The notes below the pieces were generated by a model. The model had not been told where the DNA came from, searched no databases, and saw nothing but the letters and a program-made list of their open reading frames with translations. DNA of 64,000 nt from Nepenthes gracilis (lineage: Eukaryota > Streptophyta > Magnoliopsida > Caryophyllales > Nepenthaceae), in contig BSYO01000036.1 in NCBI GenBank assembly GCA_033239525.1, forward strand, positions 3,370,126-3,434,125, read 5' to 3'. Made by a program: the position numbers and the translations under genes. Below are positions 1 to 11,283 of this stretch, one piece after another (within the stretch, counting starts at the first letter, position 1; each line of letters starts with the position of its first letter).

Positions 1-358
1 TAATTTTATCCAATAAAAAATCCTAATTCTAACTCTATTATATTATGCTAAGAAAAAAGCTTTGTTATGAATTTTGTAAACATTATATTTTTTATTTTTA
101 AATTATTTAATTATTATGTTTTAATATTTTTTAATTTATTTTTTTTCATATTATGAGAAAAATCTTAATTATTAAAAAAATAAATATTTAATATTTAATA
201 AGGCGTTGATTTGGTGAAATATAGGTTTCGATCAGCGAACCCAAGGAGCGAGGCTGCGGACGCTTGTCTTTACTTTCACGCCACGTCACGATATTACTGT
301 TTTGCCCCCACAGCATTTGAAAATTACAACGTTGGAGGGAGCTGTAAAGGGTCCCGGA

Positions 359-416
359 CACGTGCCGAAAATGCGGTGGAGAATCACGCTGGAGAGAAGG
401 ACAGCGTCAGCACGTG
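359..416. promoter_or_regulatory. Paired G-box (CACGTG) motifs in a GC-rich block
   Basis: CACGTG occurs at 359-364 and 411-416, the second followed by ACGT (CACGTGACGT). They lie in a roughly 220-bp GC-rich island inside very AT-rich DNA. G-boxes are bZIP/bHLH sites in plant promoters. No adjacent gene start is recognisable, so this may be a promoter relic or part of an old repeat. Confidence 0.3.
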
Positions 417-2346
417 ACGTTGGTCTGAATATATCGTGAGAATTTATTAATTTAAGAAATAATATTATTTCGCCAATATTCGAATTTCATTTTCCTATAT
501 ATAATTTATTAAATTTTTTGAAAAATTAAAATCAGTCATAAATATTAAACATATTTTTAAATATTTTCTAGAAGTATTTCAAAATACAACTTAGTTGAAA
601 TAGCTATAACAATTTATTAATTATCCAAAAAAATATTTTGTAATAAAATAAAAATCAAAATTTTTTATTTATTTTTAAACAATGCAAAGCATGTTATTAG
701 GCATCGAAAATATTACTATAAAAAATATAAAAATAATATAAAATATCAAAAAATATTTTTTAAATTTATCTAATCGTGATAAATAAAATTAATAATCATG
801 ATATTTAGAATTGAAATTAATACCATTGAACTTTCAATAATCCATAGGGAGCCGAGAATTATTGTGGGTATCAATTATTTCGAGAGCCCCATATAAAAAT
901 GAAAAGATTAATTAGATATTTGATGGTCCGATCTATTGATAGGATTATTTTATTTATTTTAAATATATTTTATTATGGCAATGTCTATTAAAAAATACAT
1001 ATATGTTTTTAAACAAACTTCTCATATTATATGATTAAAATGGACCTTAGGCTAAATTAATTTTAGATGAATAATTATAACTATTAAATTAGATTAGGCC
1101 GAGTTAAACCCAATTATAGAAACTAAAAGCCCTATCACATCTGCATAATCAAACCATACTGATTTATGAAATTTTTTTATCACCAGATATCCTTACTTAA
1201 AAATTATATTTAATTAAAAACTACTTAAAATTACAGATATTTTAAAAAATATAATATTTTGATAAAAATATAAGTTAAAGATATTTTAAATGAATAATCT
1301 TTATACAAAAAAATATAAAAATACATAAAATGTGATTTATTAAGAATTTGTTTTATTGGAAAGGTGTTTGTCTAAAATAGAAAAATAGAATTTAAAAAAG
1401 CATAATCCGGGTCAAATCTATCTTATGATTTAGAAGTCATTGATTTAGTTATCTAATTTTAGCTACTATTTTAAAGAAAACACTACTATTACAAAAAGGC
1501 CATGATGTTAAAAAAAAAAATCCAATTTTATTTTATAAACTAATTTTATAGAATTAAATCATCATTTTTCATTACCGAGCGAATGATTTTAGGATAATTA
1601 GTTTTATTGATTAATAAAATTGTCAATTTTCTTAATTTTTCTCATTCTGCTTTATAATATTATTTTCATTTTAATAGATGGGATAAAATTATATGGATTA
1701 AATCAGCTCTGATATCGTTAAAAAAAGATAATTAAGGAAGGTTGATTAATGATACAGAAAGGAGATTCATTATTTATTGATAAAAGATACTTTAACAGTA
1801 GATCTAATAAAAGATTTGATTCTCATAATTATATACCAATACTTTTTATATATTATTTTTATAACAAAATTGATGGAAAGTTTAACATTTTTTTTAGCAA
1901 TAATAGACTTATTAATATCTAAGATCTATTGATATTTTAACAAAAAAAAGAGAAAACTAAAGTATTATTAACATGTAGAGATTGATCTGTGTGATGATTG
2001 TAAGTTGGTGGAAGGTTTAACATTTTTATTATTTATATGTTTTATTTTTTCTTTTGAATAATGGTCACTGTGGGCCACAAGAAAAGAAATCCCAATTGAT
2101 GTTAGTGGGGTCCTAAGATGGGCCCAACCTACATATCTTAAAGTACACTTCCAATAAAAGCCTCACTTTTACTTAAAGCAATGCAAGGTTGGCAAATTAT
2201 GGACCTAATACTCCTCAATTATACTAGCTCTTAAAAGCACTTCTTGACCTAGGCATTTAGGCTCACAATGGCTATGAATTTAGCCACTTGCTTCCCAACA
2301 ACATGGGACCCATTTGGTTGTATGAACAATATTAAATTATCTTCTT

Positions 2347-2370
2347 TTATATATATATATATATATATAT
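2347..2370. repeat. (AT)n microsatellite
   Basis: Uninterrupted AT dinucleotide run of about 12 units. Confidence 0.9.
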
Positions 2371-3261
2371 GCTTTTGATTAATAAATAATACGTATAATA
2401 AAAATTTTAATAATTTTTTAATACTTGTAATATGTTATTAAAATTAGACAAATGTAAAGATGAAATCGAGGTACCTCCTCAACTGCAACAAATCTAAACA
2501 AGCTGGTGCTAATCACTTTGATTGTGATGGTTAGTGTCAACCGGATTGGTCACTAAAAGAAGACGAGGTTGATAGGCTTGAGAAGGCAGATATGTTAGTG
2601 CTTATCCCATGGACAAAATCCATTGATTGCACGTGGAGCCATTGAGTGGTGTGTCTGTCACATCTTTTAATGCATATTGCATCTAAAATATGTGTGCCAT
2701 GCCTAGAAAGAAATTGACAAAAATGAAAGCTAATTATACAACTAAATAACGTACTTTGTTGAAAAGGTATATTTATCTCTTAATTTCAAATATACAGTTA
2801 ATTAAAAATAATTACATGCACAATAGTTATGATTTGCTTTATTATCTATAAATACTTTACTGACCTATCATCAAAAGGGATCTAAAAAATTTATAAGGAA
2901 AATATCATAGATTAAAAAGAGTTATTATGCTAAAAATACTACATCAAGGAGTACCTGTTTTCAAACTTATCAAAGGGAGAAGCACCCCCTCGATAGACCT
3001 AGCCACCCTATTTGTAGAGTCTAGATACTTTCATTAGTCGACCGTTGATATTTAGTAAGAGTCTTTCTCACTGCTTTGAAATTGAGAGAATCTTGACACT
3101 ACAGCTCACAAGAGATACTCCTCCAACAAGCTCACAAATTGCCCATCAGGCTCCTCTAACAAGTTTAACCAGTAATATCATATTATTTGATTTATATTTG
3201 CGATGTTATAATTTCTTTTGTATAATAAAAATTTTGAAAAAATTTAAATTTTGAGGAAAAT

Positions 3262-4539
3262 CAAATTTTAATGAATGAGGTCTAACACTTAATGGTTGCA
3301 AGAACTGCACATATATGCATTTGATGTAGAATCTCCACATTTGAGCTATGCATGATGAACGCTCGCACATGATTTGGATAGAATGGGTTGTGCTTATACG
3401 TTGACCAAGAGTGCTCATGTGTGTATATAGTTGGGCATTACACTTGATACATGTCTGATTGTCGCTCGTACACTAAACTGATTATTTAAAACCCACCACT
3501 TGATTTTTTAGTATTTTGTGGGGAGAAGATGAGAGAGTAGAGAGAATGAAGAGAAACAAGAGGAGAGAGAATGTGAATGAACATGATTTTAAGGTTATTT
3601 TACATCAAATTAGGTAAATTTTTTTAAACCTATTTTAGTTTATTACTAAAATTTCTCATTTTTTTGTTTAATTATTATTTAAATATACATGTATGTGGTT
3701 ATTTTTCCCTCATTTTAAATATTATTGTATGTATATTTATTTTTACCAAATACTTGGATATTTTTAAAGGCTTATATTTATATTTGAGATATTATTAAAA
3801 AATTAATATTTTTTTATATTTAATTTTATATGTTATTTTTATATAAATATTTGATGAGAACTTTCTTTTATTAATAGAAAAAAAATTTATTTTTTTTATT
3901 TAAAAAAGTTTTGAATAAGCGATATATAACGTTGAATTCTTAGTTTTGATAAAATAAGAACCATTATAAACATGGATAGATTATATTCAAACATATCTTA
4001 ATAGATTATTCATAATTTAAAAATTATACTTACCATCTACAGATAAAAAAAAATAGTATTTGACTTTATTTATGAGGTATCATAGACATTCTGTTTACGG
4101 ATATTAAATAGTGGTGCATTAAACTCAAATTTTTAAAAATGTACAATCTATTTTTTAAATTTATCTTTTAATTAATCAGTATGTGAGTTATTAGTCCTTA
4201 ATTCTTAAATTTTTACATATTTTAAATATAATTTTTAAGTTTTTTTTTATAGTTATGATATGTTTTATATGTGTTTTATAAATCCTTATATGTTTTGTAT
4301 ATTCTTATATGTTGGATATTTTATTTAAAATTACAATTTAGAATATATTTATTAAAAATTTAACATATTAAAGTTTTATATATGACCATAATTTACTATA
4401 CTTCATTCATATTTTACTCATTTATATTTATATATTAGATATATACTTTGTTACGAATTTGATTTACATTTCTAATGTTCATGTCACGTCTTTGACTCAA
4501 AAAATTATTAGTTCTTAATAAATAAATTTAAATAATAAT
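3262..4539 (+). repeat. Dispersed repeat R1, copy 1 (LTR-like)
   Basis: This copy shares an ordered set of blocks with copies near 34.96, 36.72, 40.3, 56.5 and 63.0 kb. They are a block of 'cgctcgcac'-type motifs, a purine tract rich in GAGAGA (about 3527-3580), a 'ttaggtaaatttttttaaac' block (3610-3630), then an AT-rich tail with 'tgttttgtatattcttatatg' (near 4290-4310). The tail also matches 13.95-14.20 kb. I infer an old LTR; no termini are clear. The element at 4545 inserted just past its end. Confidence 0.55.
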
Positions 4540-4544
4540 AATCT

Positions 4545-5613
4545 TGTTAGGCCCCAGTATAAAGGCCCATAAAAGCACGGCCCAAATAGAAGAGGCCCAG
4601 AGGGAACCCCGCGAGCAGGTCAAATGGTCCAAGGGCCGAGAGCCCAGGAGACTCCTTACCACCCGAGCGGCCAAGAAGTCAAGAAGAATCTCTCAGACTT
4701 TCCCGAGGACTTCGCAAGAGGCTGTTCACTCCTCTCAAGACCGCGAGCTTGCAAAGGGACTCGCAGCCGTCCGAGAACCACCCGTCCATGACCTGGAATG
4801 CCAACTGGCCTATTTCGACGGTTTCCAAGAAAGCCTATGCCTACTGCCAGTCGCCGCATCCGCAGAGCACGCCTAGTCAAATCGAGGAAGATATCCAAAT
4901 CCTGCACACCTGACACATGCAAAGGCTGCCCGTGGCCTGCGCGTCCGCATGCCATTCCCGCACGTCAGCAGAACTAAAGAAAGCCAGTGGTCCAGCACCT
5001 CAACCGTTGGATGGACGGCACGTGTCCACTCCCCAACGACCCGGCTTCCACTATAAATACACAAAGAAAGCCACTTTGCAAAGAAGAGGAGAGAGGGACG
5101 AATACGCAAAAACAGAGACGAAAGAGAGAAGCTTCCCGGTCACCCCGAGCTTCCAAAGCTTCCAAAGAAAACCCTTTCCTTCTCCACGTGACTCCTCAAA
5201 GACGTGGAAGGAAGCTCCCGAGAGAGCATAGTTTCCTTAGGAGATAAACACAAAACGAGAGATAGAGAAGGGAATAACCCTCACAATCGTTCTGTAAAAT
5301 CTCCAATCCACATAGTGAAACTCTTTTGAGGCCCCGAGCCTAGTGGTTTTTCCTCCCCATTCAAGAGGAGGTTTTCCACTTAAAACATCCGGTCTCAGTT
5401 CTCATCTCGCATCTAACACCTCACCCACTCGTGTTGCCGGTAAACCACGGATCAGATTGGACGCACCCCTCATTAACGAGCCTGGTCCCCGAGAGATCCT
5501 GCAGGGTGGTCAACATCCCACATCTCTCTACCATAGCAAGTCACCCGAGGACTTGCCCTCACCATCTCCAACTCGCTGACGTCCTCGAGACCCCGTGGAA
5601 CCCGAACGCAACA
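4545..5613 (+). repeat. 5' LTR (1069 bp)
   Basis: Begins TGTTAGGCCCC and ends ACGCAACA. It is nearly identical to 10213-11278. It contains a TATA box at 5052-5059, so transcription should start near 5085. Apparent ORFs inside it (4544-4955 and 4917-5247) are repeated in the other LTR and are not genes. Confidence 0.95.
5052..5059 (+). promoter_or_regulatory. LTR TATA box (TATAAATA)
   Basis: TATAAATA in the context 'ccactataaatacac', conserved in the 3' LTR at 10716-10723 and on the opposite strand of the related LTR at 28483-28490. It likely drives the sense genomic transcript. Confidence 0.7.
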
Positions 5614-5614
5614 T

Positions 5615-5631
5615 TGGCGCCGTCTGTGGGA
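5615..5631 (+). other. Primer binding site
   Basis: TGGCGCCGTCTGTGGGA lies one base after the 5' LTR. It starts TGG, complementary to the CCA end of a tRNA. The form is common in plant Ty3/gypsy elements and resembles the tRNA-Asp-type site; I cannot name the tRNA with certainty. Confidence 0.8.
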
Positions 5632-5695
5632 ACAATAAAAGGAAGAACAAAAAACCTAGCGGCTTCCCATCCCCCCAGCAACAAGCAAACAAAAA

Positions 5696-6482
5696 TGTTC
5701 AGCAGACAAGACAGCACGTCCACCCGAGGAAAAGACCGCCACGACGAATGCCTCCCTACGGGTGGCAGAACAGGCGGCGGCCCCGGCACCAGCGTGCGCA
5801 AGCTGGCGCAGAAGGTGGACAGCCTCACAAGGGCTGTCCGCAGCCTCCAGCAGAAGGCAGGCGGACACTCCAGAAGCCCACGCTCCTAAAGCCCGCGCCC
5901 CACGGCGCTCCGACGACTACAGTCGGCGCGGGTTCCAGGCGAGTTGAGGGACTACCTCAACAAAAAGAAATCCATGAGCCCGGCCCCTTCAAGAAGGGGG
6001 CTCAAAAGGCTCTGGAAGACTGTCTTCGGACCAAGGCGGCAGCGGCAACTCGGCCAAAAGACAGAAGACCCCGCCCCCGAGGGCGTGGGAAGGAAAGAAG
6101 GGCGCGCCCACTGGAAGACCATGACCGTCTCAGGCGTGATACACCCGGACAAATGGTTTCTGGGGAAGAAAAATATCCAAGCCCATTGGCCTTCGCTGAC
6201 TCCTACGCCAACGTCCTGAGGCAAATCAGGGACGAAAGGTTCCTCAGATGGCCAAAGGCGTTGAAGCACTCGGAGGGAGGTGACCAATGGGAGTATCGCC
6301 ATTACCATGGCAGCCGCGGCCACGACACCGAGGACTGCAAAAAGCTCCAGGCGGAACTCGAGCGGCTGGCAACAGAAGGGTACCTTGACCACTTCCTGCG
6401 AAGACCCGGGCACGGCCCCGGAGCAGCGGGAAGCAGCCGGTCACGCCGCTCGAAGGGCAAGGCCATAATAAGCGCGGACTAA
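5696..6482 (+). pseudogene. gag: gag remnant (Tat-type Ty3/gypsy), frameshifted and shortened
   Basis: Reading starts at ATG 5696 (MFSRQDST...), with a basic linker, then stops at 5887-5889. Later parts lie in other frames: a short 'LRDYLNKKKS'-like piece near 5944, and a C-terminal frame open to a stop at 6480-6482. The C-terminal part carries a capsid-like block with 'LRQIRDERFLRWP' and a knuckle-like block 'YHGSRGHDTEDC' followed by 'LERLATEGYL'. This matches the end of Tat-lineage Gag, but the first zinc-binding Cys is replaced by Tyr. Gag packages element RNA into particles. Most of the capsid is missing and several frameshifts are needed, so no functional Gag is expected. Confidence 0.75.
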
Positions 6483-6676
6483 AAAAAAAAAAAAAAAAAG
6501 AAGAGAGAGAAAGGAGAAAAAAGGGACAAAAGCCTCGAGGCCACCCCATGTAAGAAAAACATGCGTTAATAAAATGTGCATTTTTTCGACACAGTGTTTC
6601 CATGTTCTCTCCTCAACCGCTTCCTGCGAAGACCCGGGCCACGGAGCAGCAGGAAGCCGTCGGCAATCCACGGCAT

Positions 6677-7215
6677 CCTCCAGAAAAAACCTGGCTGTGA
6701 CCAGGCGGTCCCAGAGACCGGGCCCTTGAGGCCTCCAGAAAAAACCTGGCCGTGACCAGGCGGTCCCAGAGACCGGGCCCTTGAGGCCTCCAGAAAAAAC
6801 CTGGCCGTGACCGGGGCGGTCCCGCAGACAGGGCCCCGAGGCCTCCGGAAAAACCCGGCCGTGACCGGGCGGTCCTGCAGACCCGGGCCCCGAGGCCTCC
6901 GGAAAACTCCACAGCCGTGACCGGGCGGTCTCAGGCCGGGCCCCGAGGCCTCCGGAAAAACCTGGCCGTGACCGGCGATCAGACCGGCCCCCGAGGCCTC
7001 CAGAAAAAACCTGGCCGTGACCAGGCGGTCCCAGAGACCGGGCCCTTGAGGCCTCCAGAAAAAACCTGGCCGTGACCAGGCGGTCCCAGAGACCGGGCCC
7101 TTGAGGCCTCCAGAAAAAACCTGGCTGTGACCAGGCGGTCCCAGAGGCCGGACCCTTGAGGTCTCCAAAAACCTGGCTGTGACCAGGCGGTCCCAGAGGC
7201 CGGGCCCTTGAGGCC
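6677..7215 (+). repeat. 55-bp minisatellite, about 10 units
   Basis: Units begin CCTCCAGAAAAAACCTGG; starts at 6677, 6732, 6787 and 6842 give an exact 55-bp period. The core reads GTGACCAGGCGGTCCCAGAG with CCGGGCCC. Middle units (about 6790-6990) have diverged, while outer ones are nearly identical. Long ORFs through this array on the - strand (6441-7232, 6566-7168) only translate the repeat. The same core forms the array at 31240-31660 in the related element. Confidence 0.95.
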
Positions 7216-7538
7216 ATAACGCGGAAGTTCAAACACGGCTAAGGCACGCCCGGGAGCCTAAGGGCTAGAAGCCCTCAAAAAAGACTAGCGCCTAAAGCTC
7301 GCGTAAAGGCAAAAGGCCTGAAAAAGCAACCTGACGTGGGACGAAAAGTTGGGCGCCGGGCAACGCGTCAAACACGCACAAGAAAAAGAAAAGGGAGCGA
7401 CAAACGAGACATAAAAGGAATGTCCAAAGCTTTGAAGGAAAAAGGGCCAAGTCTTATTCATAAAAAGAAACCTCCTGTACAAGTATGAGGAAAGAAAAAA
7501 TAATAATAATAATAATAAAAGGGCAAGTGGACGACACA
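7216..7538. other. Spacer between minisatellite and antisense gene
   Basis: No gene. On the - strand this is the 3' flank of the antisense gene. It holds an (ATT)n run (7500-7520) and 'tatgaataagac' (about 7455-7467), a weak poly(A)-signal-like AATAAG in a similar place to the AATAAA at 31149 in the relative. Confidence 0.5.
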
Positions 7539-9553
7539 TCAAGAGACTGCTCCACGGTCTCTTCGTCTCTGAGCCTCATGAGCTCCTGAAGACCCCGTCT
7601 GCTCCACCGGGACCGCCTCTTCAGGCGTATGAGGTCCGCTATCAGGCCCCCCCTGAGGAAGATCAGGGAAAGGCCTGCCATCAATGCCGTACAGATCCTC
7701 CACACTCAAAGCGCCAGCATTCCGGGGATCAAGGACGGCCACAGGAAACCGCGGACGAATCAGTCGCGCCACTCGGCGGCACATGTTAACGCCATCCCGG
7801 AACTTATCGTCCAGCACAGGAGCCATCTGAGCAATCTGCACGGACGTCCTTAATCTCTCCTCCAAAGAGAGGATCCGCTCCCGAAGGAGGCTCTGCCTGA
7901 GTCGCAGGTCTTTATTGCTGGCTTCAAGAGAAGCAATCTTCTCTTTGGCCCCAGCAAGCTCCGCCTCTGCCCGCTGCATGGCTTCACGAGCGGCATTCGA
8001 AGACCTCGCTTCCAGACGGGACTGGGCGATTGCTCCCACTAGCCCGTTAAGGCCGGCTATCAAACGCTGAAGCTGCCACAAGGAAACTCATCAGAGCATG
8101 AACAATAAAAGGCAAATAAAAGAAGGAAGGAAGCAGCATGCTACCTCAGAAACCAGAGGGTCATCCCCTTGGCCGCACTCCACCTGGGACACGGACTCCT
8201 GCGGGTCGCTCCTAAACCCCGCGGGCTCCGCTCCAGTCACGGACCCTTCGGCTAACGGAGCCGCCTGAAGGTTCGCCTCGAAGTCAGCGCCCCCGAGAGC
8301 CTCAGGCAACCGCTCGGCCTCCACCATCTCCCGGACTATTTCAGCTGGCGTTCTCCTTTCAGAGTCCCTTGCGGCTCTCCCGCCTCCTATGTCCTCGGAA
8401 GGATGATCAATCCTACCCGAAGCGTCACCAGGCAAAGTAGCAGGAGCTCCGGCAGCAAAGTCATCGCTGGGGGGCTGAATGTCCGAGGACCGTGCACTCT
8501 GAGGAAAAACCTCTGCCGCGTAGCAGGCAGATTAGCAGTGGCAGTGAAGGCGGAGCCACCAGATCCCGAGGGGCCAGGAAGAGAGGCTCCAGTCCTCCTC
8601 CTCTTGATCAGAGGGACATCGTCATCACCATCTTCATCACGGGAAGCTTGGGACTCAGAAGGTCCCCTGTTCCGCTCAGCAGCTCTGGAAGCCCCGGACG
8701 AAATATTTGCAGTAGAAACAAGGACGGGACCCCCAGGTCTCGAAGGCTCAGAAAAAGAGCCAGCTCCCAACCTCGTGGGCAGAGAGACAGCCACGTCATC
8801 GTCACTCGTGCCCTCGATGTCAAAATCCTCATCATCACTCGAGGAGCCCTCAGCAGTGGATCCCCCAGTCCTCGGAGGAACTGGATCAGGAGACTCGTCC
8901 CGTGATTCCCACTTGGCTGCCCTGAGCTTGTCAGCGCCCAACCAGAGGTTGCGCTTGTTCAAGTGGAAAGACCACAGATTGGCCAGCACCAAGTCTGTGC
9001 GTGCCTTCACCTCCTTCCGCTCCTCTCTGGAAGGGTCAGAGCAATACTGGCTAGCCACATTCCCCCATGTATTGGGAATGGCCCAGTGCTCATAGACGCC
9101 AAGGAAGAAGAGCTTATCCTTCCACCCCCTCGTGGAGTCAGAATTACCACCGCTCAGCGAGGAGAATTCCGGGCGGGGAGTCATCACGATCCAGTCAGGG
9201 TTCTGCGTAAAGCGAAACAGCACCTTGACTATAAGAGGGGTCAGGGTCTTCTCATGGCATCGAAAGAAGACGCACAAGGAAACCAGATACCTCATCGCAT
9301 TCGGTTGGAGCCTTGCAAGAGGCACACCAAGCTCATTCATAATGTGGTGAAGGTCCAGCGGAATGGAAAACCGTAGTCCACCTTTAAGGTGGGCCTCATA
9401 AACGGTAATGAAGCCGTCCGGAGGGAACAGCGCCCTCTCGTGCGGCTCCGAAATCACCATGGCCATGGACTCAGGAATCCGGTATCGGGTCCGGATCTCC
9501 CCGAGTTTGTCGAGCGTCACCTTGGACGCAATATTTCTAACTCCAGGCGCCAT
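7539..9553 (-). CDS. Antisense gene of LTR element; putative 'gypsy-type transposon' (Transposase_28-like) protein with coiled coil
   Basis: This gene runs opposite to the LTR transcript. I chose ATG at 9553 because the protein then starts MAPGV, as in the relative at 29272 (MAPGVDEIV). Exon 1 (9553-8145) encodes an N-terminal domain with 'GGLRFSIPLDLHHIMNELG' and 'LQPNAMRYLVSLCVFF', typical of the plant family annotated as putative gypsy-type transposon (PF04195 by recall). A low-complexity acidic/serine region follows. Exon 2 (8072-7539) encodes an Arg/Glu-rich coiled coil and a conserved tail ('FPVAVLDPRNAG'). Exon 1 needs one frame change near 8500-8560: one frame is open from 9733 to 8387, the other covers the downstream part from before 8435 to 8145. 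Otherwise it is open; the product would be about 645 residues. The biochemical function is unknown. Confidence 0.7.
8073..8144 (-). other. 72-bp phase-0 intron in antisense gene
   Basis: On the - strand the exon ends ...GTTTCTGAG, the intron starts GTAGCATG and ends CCTTGTGGCAG, and the next exon starts CTTCAGCG. Splicing joins LVSE to LQRLIAGLNGLVG. The relative has a 70-bp intron (30495-30564) at the same codon boundary, joining IISQ to LQDLLGGLGRLVG. Confidence 0.85.
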
Positions 9554-9635
9554 GAGAGCCAAAGAGAGAGAGTAAACGAAGCCTGGACGAAGAAGGAAAC
9601 GGAAGACAGGCGCAAAAACCAAGGGCAACGAAGGG

Positions 9636-9645
9636 TTTAAATAAA
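9636..9645 (-). promoter_or_regulatory. TATA-like element of the antisense gene
   Basis: On the - strand TTTATTTAAA is followed by CCCTTCGTTG, 83-92 bp before the ATG. The related gene has CTTTAAATCCTTCGTCG at 29169-29185, about 96-102 bp before its ATG. The shared TTTAAA...CCTTCGT block suggests an internal promoter independent of the LTR. Confidence 0.5.
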
Positions 9646-9659
9646 CCCTAGAGTACGGA

Positions 9660-10200
9660 AAAATGCACTCATTGCCCTTGCCACACGTCAACAGGCCATT
9701 CGCCCCGAAAGTCTGGCAGTCGTTCCTTCCCAAGACGCCTGATCGTGCGTCGCATCAGCAAGATACGGCATTTAATGCTCCAACAGGGAGGCGAAGCGAC
9801 GGCCCGAAAAAGTCCGAGGGCAACCACCTGTCGAAGTCAACACAAGAACGCGCCATCAAGGCGTGCGTTCTCGGACGACAGACGTTTCCAACCCGAGTAG
9901 CCCTAGAGGTGGGCCCCAATGGTCAGAACACAAAAACTTGGGCGCCAGCCCAGGCGACCCCAGCGGTCGGGCCCCAGAGGTCAACAAACCCAAAACTCGA
10001 TCCTTCCCAAAGCGACCCTACAGGTCGCACCATGAAAACTCGACCCCGTCCGAGTATTCAAAAAGGTCGAGCTCTAGGGACTTCGTGCCAAGCCTCGCAA
10101 TCCGAAGGATAGAAGGATCCCCAAAGGCAAAAACACAGACAACGATAACCAAAGGGCAGCGACTTCATGCCAAAATGACCGAGAACCTCGGGTCCTTTGG
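9660..10200. other. 3' untranslated region of element
   Basis: GC-rich sequence between the antisense promoter and the polypurine tract. Short + strand ORFs here have no recognisable domain. Phrases such as 'caggcgaccccagcggtcgggccccagaggtc' (about 9951-9983) echo the minisatellite core, so part may be an older, decayed array. Confidence 0.5.
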
Positions 10201-10212
10201 CATGGGGGGCTA
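10201..10212 (+). other. Polypurine tract
   Basis: CATGGGGGGCTA lies directly before the 3' LTR. The same CATGGGGGGCT, on the - strand, abuts the LTR of the related element (28866-28877). Confidence 0.85.
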
Positions 10213-11278
10213 TGTTGGGCCCCAGTATAAAGGCCTATAAAAGCACGGCCCAAATAGAAGAGGCCCAGAGGGAACCCCGCGAGCAGGTCAAATGGTCCAA
10301 GGGCCGAGAGCCCAGGAGACTCCTTACCACCCGAGCGGCCAAGAAGTCAAGAAGAATCTCTCAGACTTTCCCGAGGACTTCGCAAGAGGCTGTTCACTCC
10401 TCTCAAGACCGCGAGCTTGCAAAGGGACTCGCAGCCGTCCGAGAACCACCCGTCCATGACCTGGAATGCCAACTGGCCTATTTCGACGGTTTCCAAGAAA
10501 GCCTATGCCTACTGCCAGTCGCCGCATCCGCAGAGCATGCCTAGTCAAATCGAGGAAGATATCCAAATCCTGCACACCTGACACATGCAAAGGCTGCAGC
10601 GGCGCCGTCCGCATGCCATTCCCGCACGTCAGCAGAACTAAAGAAAGCCAGTGGTCCAGCACCTCAACCGTTGGATGGACGGCACGTGTCCACTCCCCAA
10701 CGACCCGGCTTCCACTATAAATACACAGCAAAGCCACTTTGCAAAGAAGAGGAGAGAGGGACGAATACGCAAAAACAGAGACGAAAGAGAGAAGCTTCCC
10801 AGTCACCCCGACTTCCAAAGCTTCCAGCAAACCCTTTCCTTCTCCACGCCCAGCTCCTCAAAGACGTGGAAGGAAGCTCCCAGAGAGCATAGTTTCCTTA
10901 GGAGATAAACACAAAACGAGAGATAGAGAAGGGAATAACCCTCACAACTGTACTCTGTAAAATCTCCAATCCACATAGTGAAACTCTTTACAGGCCCTGA
11001 GCCTAGTGGTTTTTTCCCCCCCCATTCAAGAGGAGGTTTTCCACTTAAAACATCCGGTCTCAGTTCTCATCTCGCATCTAACACCTCACCCACTCGTGTT
11101 GCCGGTAAACCACGGATCAGATTGGACGCACCCCTCATTAACGAGCCTGGTCCCCGAGAGATCCTGCAGGGTGGTCAACATCCCACATCTCTCTACCATA
11201 GCAAGTCACCCGAGGACTTGCCCTCACCATCTCCAACTCGCTGACGTCCTCGAGACCCCGTGGAACCCGAACGCAACA
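10213..11278 (+). repeat. 3' LTR (1066 bp)
   Basis: Direct repeat of 4545-5613, beginning TGTTGGGCCCC and ending ACGCAACA, then the AATCT duplication. TATA box at 10716-10723. Differences from the 5' LTR are small, for example a replaced stretch near 10597-10607 and small indels near 10829 and 11013. Confidence 0.95.
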
Positions 11279-11283
11279 AATCT

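Larger units (their letters stand above)
1..3261. other. AT-rich intergenic DNA
   Basis: Mostly AT-rich sequence with no coding region I can support. A GC-richer block at about 200-420 looks promoter-like and is listed separately. A stretch near 2455-2650 has more balanced composition but no recognisable protein. Confidence 0.6.
4545..11278 (+). mobile_element. Non-autonomous LTR retrotransposon (Tat-type Ty3/gypsy relative) with antisense gene
   Basis: The 6.7-kb element is bounded by direct LTRs that start TG and end CA, and flanked by the 5-bp target duplication AATCT (4540-4544 and 11279-11283). Order: 5' LTR, primer binding site, broken gag remnant, 55-bp minisatellite, a gene on the opposite strand, polypurine tract, 3' LTR. 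No protease, reverse transcriptase, RNase H or integrase is present, so movement would need proteins from a relative such as the element at 28093-33885. The gag tail and the shared antisense gene, with a dual-RNase-H pol in the relative, point to the Tat lineage. The LTRs differ at only a few percent of sites by eye, so insertion was fairly recent. Confidence 0.93.

Noticed and set aside
2455..2660. Possible exon of a host gene
   Set aside because: The balanced composition caught the eye, but frames close quickly and no domain or splice pair could be supported.
4544..5247. Several ORFs of 60-110 codons in the 5' LTR, repeated at 10197-10960
   Set aside because: They differ in start and frame between the two LTRs, contain the TATA box and have no domain; they are LTR sequence.
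6441..7232. Long - strand ORFs (up to 263 codons) rich in Gly, Pro and Arg
   Set aside because: They only translate the 55-bp minisatellite. As 55 is not a multiple of 3, the same unit appears in successive frames.
8403..9376. + strand ORFs of 137-230 codons opposite the antisense gene
   Set aside because: Shadows of the - strand gene, with no domain; the - strand reading is supported by homology to 29272-31107.
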